DNA of 64,000 nt, from NCBI RefSeq assembly GCF_022818495.1, contig NZ_CP089291.1:124001-188000 (forward strand), in the 5' to 3' direction. Made by a program: the position numbers and the translations under genes. The DNA comes from Fodinisporobacter ferrooxydans (GTDB lineage: Bacteria; Bacillota; Bacilli; Tumebacillales; MYW30-H2). The notes beneath the pieces are model-generated. The model had not been told where the DNA came from. It saw only the letters and a list, made by a program, of their open reading frames with translations, and did no database searches. Below are positions 36,204 through 43,160 of the stretch, in pieces; the stretch's first letter is position 1, and every line of letters starts with the position of its first letter.

Positions 36204-36539
36204 TTACATTCTTGTACAGCAACGGATGTGCTCCGCATTATCCGCTACAATGCTTTTTGCCAGATCTAGAATGGTTCGAACCCGTTCATCGGAAATTCGA
36301 TAGAGCACATACTTTCCTTCTTGTCTGGAAGTCACATAACCGCACCACTTCAAGCATGCAAGCTGATTGGAAACCTGACTTTGCGACTGGCCCAGCATCT
36401 CCACGAGTTGTCCGACATTCTTTTCACCATCCAGCAGAATTTCAATGATGCGAAACCTGGTCGGATTCGATAATCCATGGAAGAATTTCGCGTATAGATC
36501 TGTTTGAATCGCCGTATCTTGTTGTACTGGTTTTTCCAA
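36204..36539 (-). CDS. ArsR-family regulator of the mer operon
   Basis: A 111-aa ArsR-type regulator. The HTH reads FFHGLSNPTRFRIIEILLDGE with QSQSQVSNQLACLKWCGYV as recognition part. Cys in LACLKWCGY and the C-terminal HIRCCTRM are candidate Hg ligands. Most mer operons use MerR; an ArsR-type regulator is known from Streptomyces and some Firmicutes. The start is TTG at 36539 with CTGGAGG upstream; an upstream frame extension lacks sequence sense. A palindrome precedes the operon at 36864. Confidence 0.85.
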   Translation of the reverse strand: MEKPVQQDTAIQTDLYAKFFHGLSNPTRFRIIEILLDGEKNVGQLVEMLGQSQSQVSNQLACLKWCGYVTSRQEGKYVLYRISDERVRTILDLAKSIVADNAEHIRCCTRM

Positions 36540-36556
36540 AGTATCCACCTCCAGAA

Positions 36557-36832
36557 TCACAAGGAATGTTGGTTGTCTGTTGGAATTCTGCAACAATCGT
36601 TTCGTTGAAATTTTCGTTTGCGAATCGACAGGATTAGCATGATCATTCCCATCACAAGTACCATTCCGCCAAAAATCCAATATCTTTGCGCGATCATGAA
36701 TGTGCTGAGCGCAGTAAAACCAATCGCACCTAAAAGAACCGGCAATCCGCAACAAATAACAGCAATGCCGGATATCCCCGCCAATGCACGCAACCCTGAT
36801 TCAGATTTCCTCCCATTGTTGTTCTCCATCCT
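36557..36832 (-). CDS. MerF/MerT-like mercuric ion transport protein
   Basis: A 91-aa protein with two membrane helices. The first contains the vicinal Cys pair in GIAVICCGLPVLLGAIGF, and the second pair is in RNDCCRIP after helix 2. This is the arrangement of MerF: one pair in the membrane and one on the inner side. It is the first gene of the mer operon. GGGAGAG precedes the ATG by 9 nt. Alternatives are other small MerT-like importers. Confidence 0.75.
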   Translation of the reverse strand, partial: RMENNNGRKSESGLRALAGISGIAVICCGLPVLLGAIGFTALSTFMIAQRYWIFGGMVLVMGMIMLILSIRKRKFQRNDCCRIPTDNQHSL

Positions 36833-36863
36833 GAACACTCTCCCAAAATCGATATAATATATC

Positions 36864-36881
36864 ATAATATTTTAATATTAT
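36864..36881. promoter_or_regulatory. Palindrome in the mer promoter
   Basis: ATAATATT-TT-AATATTAT is a perfect 8-2-8 palindrome, about 32 bp upstream of the MerF-like start, between it and the divergent ynfA-like gene. It fits an ArsR-type operator. Confidence 0.65.
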
Positions 36882-36979
36882 ATTGTCAAACAAACCAAGA
36901 ATATGTTTTATTTGCAGCATTTGTGTAAAATAAGGAAAAGCCAATAAACAAACATGTTCTTTTATGGGAGGGATTTTTC

Positions 36980-37303
36980 TTGCTGCGAGCAACCATTTTA
37001 TTTTTCTTAGCCGGTCTTTCCGAAATTGGCGGGGGATATCTCATTTGGCAATGGCTGCGAAACGGAAAGCCATTATGGATCGGAGCGCTTGGCGGAATCG
37101 TGATGGTCTTGTACGGAGTCATCGCCACCTTTCAGGAATTCTCTTTTGGAAAGGCATATGCTGCATATGGCGGGGTCTTTATTGTATTGGCGGTTCTTTG
37201 GGGATGGATCATAGACAAACGGTCACCTGATGTAAATGAGTGGATCGGATCGTTCATCTGTTTAATCGGGGTAGCCGTTATGTTATGGACGACTCATAAG
37301 TAG
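36980..37303 (+). CDS. YnfA/UPF0060-family small membrane protein
   Basis: A 107-aa protein with four membrane segments of the UPF0060 (YnfA) family, related to small multidrug transporters. Family patterns: FFLAGLSEIGGGYLIWQWL, GKAYAAYGGVFIVLAVLWGW, and SFICLIGVAVMLW. The start is TTG at 36980 with GGGAGGG 9 nt upstream. It diverges from the mer operon. Substrate is unknown. Confidence 0.88.
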   Translation: MLRATILFFLAGLSEIGGGYLIWQWLRNGKPLWIGALGGIVMVLYGVIATFQEFSFGKAYAAYGGVFIVLAVLWGWIIDKRSPDVNEWIGSFICLIGVAVMLWTTHK

Positions 37304-37363
37304 CAATTCTAAACATCATAAATTCGATTTGTGATCCATAAGATGTTTCCATATCTGCACAGC

Positions 37364-37456
37364 TTATCCCTTTGTTGATAGAAAGAACCTTTTAATGATA
37401 ATCATGTTTAAAATAAGTAAACTTATACTTGAACCCCATTGAAGAATGTCCATCAT
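37364..37456 (-). CDS. Very small membrane peptide behind a repeat operator
   Basis: A 30-aa frame, MMDILQWGSSISLLILNMII, then IKRFFLSTKG: one hydrophobic helix plus a basic end. CAGGAG lies 8 nt before the ATG pair, and the 11-bp operator repeats sit 51-83 bp upstream in the correct orientation. Together these suggest a real, regulated small protein. Function is unknown. Confidence 0.55.
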   Translation of the reverse strand: MMDILQWGSSISLLILNMIIIKRFFLSTKG

Positions 37457-37506
37457 ATTGTCATCTCCTGTCCTGATTTATTCCAACTATAAAAAATAAA
37501 TGTGTT

Positions 37507-37539
37507 GAAAGATTGAGGAACTTATGAAGAACTTATGAA
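37507..37539 (-). promoter_or_regulatory. Triple 11-bp direct repeat, site b
   Basis: Coding (minus) strand: TTCATAAGTTC, TTCATAAGTTC, CTCAATCTTTC in tandem. The first two units are identical. Confidence 0.75.
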
Positions 37540-37602
37540 TTTTGTCATGATTCATAGGAAAAATGAATCCTTAATGGATATGCGAGAAGCGATCAATTGG
37601 CC

Positions 37603-37637
37603 AAAAGTTGGCATCCGATGACGGAATGCCAACTTTT
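37603..37637. terminator. Hairpin terminator
   Basis: AAAAGTTGGCAT and ATGCCAACTTTT form a 12-bp stem with an 11-nt loop, downstream of the SHOCT gene on the minus strand. Confidence 0.75.
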
Positions 37638-37721
37638 CGTTGCAATGCAAATCAATTTTTCAAATCCTGAATGCGGGTATTGCCAAGCATGTTAAAAAAT
37701 CCGAAATGACACTTGATTTCT

Positions 37722-37883
37722 TTATTGGACGACCAATTCCGGTTTGATCTTTTCATACTCCTCAAATGTAATTTCCCCTCGTGCCAGCCGTAACTTTAAA
37801 AGATCCAACGGACTCAAATTTTTTTCTGCATTATTCTCATTTTGCGAATTTTTCTTGCCGGAAGAAGGTCCACAGCAACCCAT
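37722..37883 (-). CDS. Small SHOCT-domain protein with N-terminal Cys pair
   Basis: A 53-aa protein. MGCCGPSSGKK at the start is a potential metal ligand group; the C-terminal 30 residues form a SHOCT motif (LDLLKLRLARGEITFEEYEKIK). GGGAGG lies 9 nt before the ATG. A tandem 11-bp operator lies 96-117 bp upstream. SHOCT domains are short oligomerisation helices; the specific role is unknown. Confidence 0.75.
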   Translation of the reverse strand: MGCCGPSSGKKNSQNENNAEKNLSPLDLLKLRLARGEITFEEYEKIKPELVVQ

Positions 37884-37978
37884 GATTCATACCTCCCGTT
37901 AATTTTGGTTTCGTGATCATCTTTTATCATTTTTGTAACTGAACTTAGTATAGCCAACAGTTTTGTTTAATTTTTGAT

Positions 37979-38000
37979 GAATGAGTGAAGAAACTATGAA
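37979..38000 (-). promoter_or_regulatory. Double 11-bp direct repeat, site k
   Basis: Coding (minus) strand: TTCATAGTTTC, TTCACTCATTC, upstream of the SHOCT gene and just past the methyltransferase stop codon. Confidence 0.55.
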
Positions 38001-38015
38001 GTTAAAAATAATTGC

Positions 38016-38618
38016 CTACTTCCGATTTAACGCCTCAATGAACAGAAAAAGTTGGTTATGGTATGCTTCCGTATCGATAATTTCCAGGCCGGATTGTTTT
38101 GCCATTTCCAATGTATTCCGGTTTAAATGGCATCCGTCACAGAGACGTTTCCATACGGGTGTGAGCCAATCCTGAATCTTTCCCAACATCGGCGGATCGT
38201 TTAATCTGACATGTTCAAACAAAAGAACTTTGCCGCCCGGTTTGCAAACTCGCCGAATCTCACCCAAAGCACGCATAGGGTCTGCAATGGTGCACAAAAC
38301 CAACGTGCCTACTACCGTATCAAACATATTGTCCGAAAATGGCAGATCTTCTCCTTTGGCTGGTAGAATTTCAATGGGTACACTGGCACGTTTCGCTTTC
38401 TGAAGAGCCTGTTCCCTCATCCTCTGTGAAGGTTCAATTGTCATGACATGTTCCACCAGTTCATGATCATAATAGTGAAAATTCGCACCTGTTCCCGAAC
38501 CGATTTCCAAAACGTTTCCTTCTGCCTTTCCGATTAATTGTTTGCGAATATCCCGGATGAAACGTTTCTCCAACGGCTCCATCACACAATCATATACAAC
38601 AGGAAACCACTTTCCCAT
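38016..38618 (-). CDS. Class I SAM-dependent methyltransferase
   Basis: A 200-aa methyltransferase of the UbiE/PMT type. Motif I is VLEIGSGTGANFHYY, then LPFSDNMFDTVVGTLVLCTI and GEIRRVCKPGGKVLLFEHV. Substrate is unknown; similar small enzymes act on phospholipids or quinones. The start at 38618 follows GAGGTG by 6 nt; a GTG just upstream is possible. Confidence 0.85.
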   Translation of the reverse strand: MGKWFPVVYDCVMEPLEKRFIRDIRKQLIGKAEGNVLEIGSGTGANFHYYDHELVEHVMTIEPSQRMREQALQKAKRASVPIEILPAKGEDLPFSDNMFDTVVGTLVLCTIADPMRALGEIRRVCKPGGKVLLFEHVRLNDPPMLGKIQDWLTPVWKRLCDGCHLNRNTLEMAKQSGLEIIDTEAYHNQLFLFIEALNRK

Positions 38619-38683
38619 AGTCATCACCTCGAAGGCTACATGTATAACCGCATAATCGTGGGATCATTTTCGATATCCTACGA

Positions 38684-38887
38684 TCATTTTCGATTTTTCA
38701 TTTTTATAATGATATATGCGACTGTTGCAAATACCAAAGGAATACTTGCCCACAAGCAAATTTGCAATAACATGCTTACAAACGGTTGAACGGCAGTTTG
38801 ACTTGCTGTCGCGGTGGCGGACATCGTGAGACACAATAAACCGATGACAATCAACGACAGGGCGATCAGCCATTCGGTGAATTTCAT
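38684..38887 (-). CDS. Small two-helix membrane protein
   Basis: A 67-aa protein with two hydrophobic helices (LIALSLIVIGLLCLTMSATA and LLQICLWASIPLVFATVAYI) and a basic tail MKNRK. It overlaps the kinase stop by 4 nt, so it is translated with the two-component operon. No family recognised. Possibly an accessory of the kinase (inference). Confidence 0.6.
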   Translation of the reverse strand: MKFTEWLIALSLIVIGLLCLTMSATATASQTAVQPFVSMLLQICLWASIPLVFATVAYIIIKMKNRK

Positions 38888-40302
38888 GATTTTCTCCTTT
38901 CCTTTTCCGATTCAATCGGAAAGCGAACCTCAAATCGAGTGCCTGTTCCTGATTGGCTATGTACTTGAATCTGTCCGCCATGAAGTTCCACCAATTGTTT
39001 TACAATGGCAAGTCCCAATCCCGTGCCGCCATACTGTCGGGATCGCGATTTTTCAACCCTGTAAAACCGTTCAAAAATATGTTTCAATTCCTCTTGCGGA
39101 ATGCCAATGCCCGTATCTTCCATCGAAACCAGGACGTGCCTGTCAGCCACTCGCTGCAAATCGATAACGATCTTGCCTTTGTTCGTATAACGAATCGCAT
39201 TCGTCAGCAAATTCATAAAAATTTGTTCCATCCGCAATCCATCCCCAAAAATCAGCGGCAGTTCATGCCCAATGTTCAACTGTATATCCAATCCTTTTTC
39301 CTTTGCCTGTAACGAAGTGTTCCGAACCAGATTCTCCATGATTTCCACCAGGTCAACCCATTCCAGATCTAAATCAAATTTCCCTGCTTCCATCTTGGAC
39401 AGCTCAAATAAATCATAAATCAAACGGCCCATTCGTTGCGATTCTTTTTGAATGATACCCAGATATTGATTTTTCTCTTCTTCTGAAGCATACAAACCTT
39501 CCTTTATTACTTTCGCGTAACCTTCCAGATAGGTAATGGGTGTTCGCAGTTCATGAGAAATATTTGCAAAAAACTCACTGCGAGTATCCCGATATCGTTG
39601 CAATTCGACCGCCAAGTCATTAATCGCAGCAGCTAATGAGCCGATTTCATCCTTTGCCATGGCATCCACACGTATGGAAAAATTTCCTTTTGCAATTTTT
39701 CGTGTGGCTTGCTCCATCCGTATCAATGGATTCGATAACTTTTTTGTGAGGACAAATGTAAATCCGACCGCCAGAAAAAACGCACCGAAACCGGAAAGAA
39801 TCAACAATTGCCGTATTTTCAGAATCGATTGATGAATCAATTCGATCGATGAAACCACAAATACACCACCGTAAAACCTATCCTGATCGATAATGGGCTT
39901 ACCGACAATCAGATAGCTTATTTTCGATATCGGATCTTGATAGTGTTTTTGGATCGATGTTCCTGCCGACAGCAGTTTCAGTTCCTGATCGGGAATAAAT
40001 CCCTGCTTGGATATAGATGGCAGGCTTGTATTCACAATAATTTTCCCTTGCGCGTCCGCAATATATAATTTCACTCCTGAAAACTCAGCCATCATTTGCA
40101 TCACGTCAACCATCATCGAATCGTGGTAATGCGCAATCGATTGAGCCAATCTGGATGACGTTTGATCCATTTCCTGCTGTACATTTTGATAATAAAAATT
40201 GGTAAAAATCTGATTGATAACAAACCCAAAGGGCAACAAAACACCGAGAAAAAACAATAAGATACTACCGCTTAATTTATATACAATCCGGTTTGCGATC
40301 AT
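38884..40302 (-). CDS. Sensor histidine kinase
   Basis: A 472-aa membrane sensor kinase. It has a first membrane helix (15-35), an extracytoplasmic sensor (about 40-170), a second helix, a HAMP domain (LSNPLIRMEQATRKIAKGNF), HisKA with NISHELRTPITYLEGYAK, and a full HATPase (LLTNAIRYTNKG, DTGIGIP, GGTGLGLAIVK). It is intact. Its start overlaps the response regulator by 4 nt. It is one of two candidate sensors behind the 11-bp repeat operators; the other kinase at 48 kb is broken. Confidence 0.92.
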   Translation of the reverse strand: MIANRIVYKLSGSILLFFLGVLLPFGFVINQIFTNFYYQNVQQEMDQTSSRLAQSIAHYHDSMMVDVMQMMAEFSGVKLYIADAQGKIIVNTSLPSISKQGFIPDQELKLLSAGTSIQKHYQDPISKISYLIVGKPIIDQDRFYGGVFVVSSIELIHQSILKIRQLLILSGFGAFFLAVGFTFVLTKKLSNPLIRMEQATRKIAKGNFSIRVDAMAKDEIGSLAAAINDLAVELQRYRDTRSEFFANISHELRTPITYLEGYAKVIKEGLYASEEEKNQYLGIIQKESQRMGRLIYDLFELSKMEAGKFDLDLEWVDLVEIMENLVRNTSLQAKEKGLDIQLNIGHELPLIFGDGLRMEQIFMNLLTNAIRYTNKGKIVIDLQRVADRHVLVSMEDTGIGIPQEELKHIFERFYRVEKSRSRQYGGTGLGLAIVKQLVELHGGQIQVHSQSGTGTRFEVRFPIESEKERRKS

Positions 40303-41012
40303 TTTGCATCTGCGGGCATTTGAAATTTATAGCCGATTCCCCAGACAGTCTGGATGGGAGAATAGGTTAATCCCCCATCCCGAAGCTTTAGCCGAACATT
40401 TTTTACATGCGTATCCACAGTGCGTTCGCCTCCAAAATAATCCGCCCCCCAAATCCGTTCCAATATCGCTTCTCGACTGAAAACTCGTTGCGGGTGTTCT
40501 GCCAGTAATACCAATACATCAAATTCTTTGATGGTGAGCTCAATTGGATGATCGTTTACAGTCACTTGCCTTCGCTCCGGATCCATGACTAATTCCTGAT
40601 GTGCAATCATTTGCGATATTTGCTGCGAGTTTGCCATATCCGATACATTGGATCGCCTCAGTAAAGCAAATACACGTGCCATCAACTCTTCCGCGTCAAA
40701 CGGTTTCACCACATAATCATCCGCGCCTGTCATCAATCCATATACTTTATCTTTGGTCTCTGTCCTGGCTGTTACCATCAAAATTGGAATTTGGCTGGTT
40801 TCACGAACTTTCGCACATACTTCCCAACCATTCAAATCCGGCATCATGACATCCAAAATCATCAAATCAAAACTGTGTGTTTCCAACAAATCGATTGCCT
40901 CATGGCCATTTTTAGCTTCCGTTATATGGAACCCGTTTTTTGTAAGGTAAATCCGGATCAGATTGCGCATATTCCACTCATCATCGACTACAAGTATCCG
41001 ATTTGTGTTCAT
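40299..41012 (-). CDS. OmpR-family response regulator
   Basis: A 237-aa regulator with a full receiver (DDEW, LMILDVMMPDLNG, VVKPF) and winged helix (LTIKEFDVLVLLAE, RIWGADYFGGERTVDTHVKNVRLKL). ATG 41012 has AGGAGGTG 8 nt upstream. Receiver and kinase overlap. It could bind the tandem 11-bp repeats seen in this region, as many OmpR-family proteins bind such repeats (known for the family); assignment is inference. Confidence 0.93.
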   Translation of the reverse strand: MNTNRILVVDDEWNMRNLIRIYLTKNGFHITEAKNGHEAIDLLETHSFDLMILDVMMPDLNGWEVCAKVRETSQIPILMVTARTETKDKVYGLMTGADDYVVKPFDAEELMARVFALLRRSNVSDMANSQQISQMIAHQELVMDPERRQVTVNDHPIELTIKEFDVLVLLAEHPQRVFSREAILERIWGADYFGGERTVDTHVKNVRLKLRDGGLTYSPIQTVWGIGYKFQMPADAK

Positions 41013-41088
41013 CAAACACCTCCTAATCGGCTCTTCATTAGACTGTTTTTCGTTTAAGAAAGATTATAAAAATATTTTACAAACAGTT

Positions 41089-41122
41089 AACCCGTACCAC
41101 TATACGAGTGAATACGGGTTTT
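41089..41122 (-). terminator. Hairpin after pspA
   Basis: AACCCGTA and TACGGGTT form an 8-bp stem over 16 nt, about 45 nt beyond the pspA stop. The minus-strand T-run is weak. Confidence 0.45.
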
Positions 41123-41165
41123 CTGGTACTAAATGTTGAAGAGCAACTCTTTTGAGACAGCGCCT

Positions 41166-41843
41166 TTATTTCGATTCGCTATGCAATTCCGCACGCAACT
41201 TGGTTAATGCATCATCGACTTTCGATTTTTTTTCTTGTTTTTCCAATTCGTCAAATTCATAACGCAAGGACGATTGCAGTGTTACATTCGCGGCTTCTGC
41301 TTCCGCCTCTTTCGCTTTTACTTTCTCTTCCATTCGATCGAATTTGCTGAGCGGATCATCGCCGGACAATCCGGATACCGCGTTTGCAAGAGATTTTTGC
41401 GTTTCGGCAAGGCGGTTTCTACTGATCAAATCGTCTCTTTTTTCTCTTGCTTCTTCGAGTTTTTCCTCAAGGCTCTGCAGTTGTTCCTTAAGTTGGGCAG
41501 ATGTCTTTTCTGCCTGTTCCAACTGCGGTTGCAGTTTTTCCAGACGGTCTTGCTCATGCTGCTCTTTTTCAAGCGCTTTGCGAGCCAAGTCTTCTTTTTC
41601 TTCCCGTATGGCAAGTTTTGCTTTTTCGTGCCAATCGGAAATCATCGACTCACATGTTCGGATCTCTTTTGCAATCCGAATTCGTTCTGCTTCAAAGCGG
41701 CTCACTTCCACTTTGAACTGGCGCAATTGTTCGATTGCATCTTCAATGTACAAATTGAGAGCTTTCTCCGGGTCCTCGGCTTTGCTGATGATTTCATTGA
41801 TATTCGCACGAACGATGTCTTTTATTCTTCCAAATATCGACAT
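41166..41843 (-). CDS. pspA: PspA/IM30 family protein
   Basis: A 225-aa nearly all-helical membrane-protecting protein of the ESCRT-III-like PspA family. It begins MSIFGRIKDIVRANINEIIS, with the amphipathic N-terminal helix, followed by coiled coil over about 25-190 (EDAIEQLRQFKVEVSRFEAE, LQSLEEKLEEAREKRD). The start at 41843 has GGGGG 8 nt upstream. It follows the unknown 349-aa gene by 19 nt, so the two form an operon behind an 11-bp repeat operator. It probably responds to envelope damage. Confidence 0.92.
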   Translation of the reverse strand: MSIFGRIKDIVRANINEIISKAEDPEKALNLYIEDAIEQLRQFKVEVSRFEAERIRIAKEIRTCESMISDWHEKAKLAIREEKEDLARKALEKEQHEQDRLEKLQPQLEQAEKTSAQLKEQLQSLEEKLEEAREKRDDLISRNRLAETQKSLANAVSGLSGDDPLSKFDRMEEKVKAKEAEAEAANVTLQSSLRYEFDELEKQEKKSKVDDALTKLRAELHSESK

Positions 41844-41862
41844 ATGGATTCCCCCCAATGAT

Positions 41863-42912
41863 TCAATCTTCACAATACTGTCTTTCCGCATGTTGGAAAG
41901 AAGCTTGTGTAATCAAACGCCCTGCTTGCCCGTTTTCTCCGTAATCCCACACAAACATGTGACCGGCAGGAACCGTGTATCCCAGGATCTGTAGCGGCCC
42001 GCGCAACACCCGATACACAGGTTGAAATGGACAACAATTCCAGTAGCCTTCTGCCCGTATGTCCCTTCCGTTTTCCAACTCCGAAACAATCGTTTCATAT
42101 TCACGTTCCATTGCCGTAATCGAATGTTTTTCCCAAAACTCGGCAATGTCTTTTTCAGCCTCTTCCCACTCCCCCGATTGACGAATATCTTGCATGGCAC
42201 GTCTCGATGTTATCCGCCAAATATCGTTATTTTGCTGATGTCGGGGTTTTTTTACGGTTTCCCATGCAATACTCGGATCTTCCAGTTGCTGGGCGATTTT
42301 AAAATATGTTTCAAGCGCATCCCAGTATCCTTCTTCCGCTTTTTCATGGCTTTCCTCCGATACTTTTTGCCCTTGCATGATCGAGCCAACCATTGCATCC
42401 GCAATTTGCCGTTTTGTTCGTGCTTCTTCAAATCGCAATAGCATAGGTTTATTGTCATCCGAAGCCCGGAACCGCTCCATCGATGATTGCAGCAGGCGTT
42501 CCATTTCATCAGCCGCCCGCCTCATTCCAGCCAAATGGCGCGTGGGGCATCTTCGATCCGACATAATTTGATCCGATAAAGAAATCGGAAGTTTGACTTT
42601 GGAACTATGGTCCATGACGTTTTCTTGACGTATCCCAATCAACAAATCCGGAATCAAACCGTAAAATTTTTCGGCTTGCTCGTGTGTAACGCTTGATACC
42701 GGTTTATTATCAAATGCTTCTTTTAATAGTGCTTCCGATATGATGTTCAGACTTTTGGCCGCAGCCAATAATGCCCGCACTCGCGGCTTTTGGCAATCGG
42801 ACATCTCTACTTCCACTTCATATACTTGCTCACCAATTCGTTTATAACTGTCCAGATGCTCCTTTGAACAAATTCGTTCACCAGTCAACATCGAGCGAAT
42901 ATGGTCGAACAT
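41863..42912 (-). CDS. Unknown protein, operon partner of pspA
   Basis: A 349-aa soluble protein with no recognised domain. The middle (about 120-250) is helical and rich in charged residues (RRAADEMERLLQSSMERFR, SEESHEKAEEGYWDALETYF); the C-terminal 90 residues are richer in Trp, Tyr and Pro and hold EGYWNCCPFQPVYRVL with a vicinal Cys pair. There is no signal peptide. Start at 42912 has AAGGAA 8-9 nt upstream; another ATG lies 6 nt before. Triple operator repeats lie 84-116 bp upstream. Confidence 0.7.
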   Translation of the reverse strand: MFDHIRSMLTGERICSKEHLDSYKRIGEQVYEVEVEMSDCQKPRVRALLAAAKSLNIISEALLKEAFDNKPVSSVTHEQAEKFYGLIPDLLIGIRQENVMDHSSKVKLPISLSDQIMSDRRCPTRHLAGMRRAADEMERLLQSSMERFRASDDNKPMLLRFEEARTKRQIADAMVGSIMQGQKVSEESHEKAEEGYWDALETYFKIAQQLEDPSIAWETVKKPRHQQNNDIWRITSRRAMQDIRQSGEWEEAEKDIAEFWEKHSITAMEREYETIVSELENGRDIRAEGYWNCCPFQPVYRVLRGPLQILGYTVPAGHMFVWDYGENGQAGRLITQASFQHAERQYCED

Positions 42913-42995
42913 CAGCATACTTCCTTTCCAAATACGTTCAGCAATCAAACCATGTTGCCCGGTTGGTAAGCTTGAGTATAAATAAAACATGTGAT

Positions 42996-43028
42996 GAAAG
43001 AATGAGGAACTTATGAAGAAATTATGAA
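42996..43028 (-). promoter_or_regulatory. Triple 11-bp direct repeat, site c
   Basis: Coding (minus) strand: TTCATAATTTC, TTCATAAGTTC, CTCATTCTTTC. Upstream of the unknown gene and pspA. Confidence 0.75.
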
Positions 43029-43052
43029 GTGTATCAAACAATCCTTTTCATA

Positions 43053-43092
43053 AAGGAGTGTGTCCCATTGTTACTTTTGGGACGCACTCCTT
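43053..43092. terminator. Hairpin terminator after copA
   Basis: AAGGAGTGTGTCCCA and TGGGACGCACTCCTT form a 15-bp stem with one mismatch and a 10-nt loop. Confidence 0.75.
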
Positions 43093-43160
43093 AGTAGGAT
43101 CGCTAAAAATCCCGCTATTTACTATATTCGGATTTCGATCTATCCATTCATGGTCGACAA

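Noticed and set aside
36204-36755. Longer N-terminal form of the mer ArsR regulator
   Set aside because: The extra 72 codons overlap the MerF-like gene in another frame and give no sensible sequence; the TTG at 36539 has a good ribosome site.
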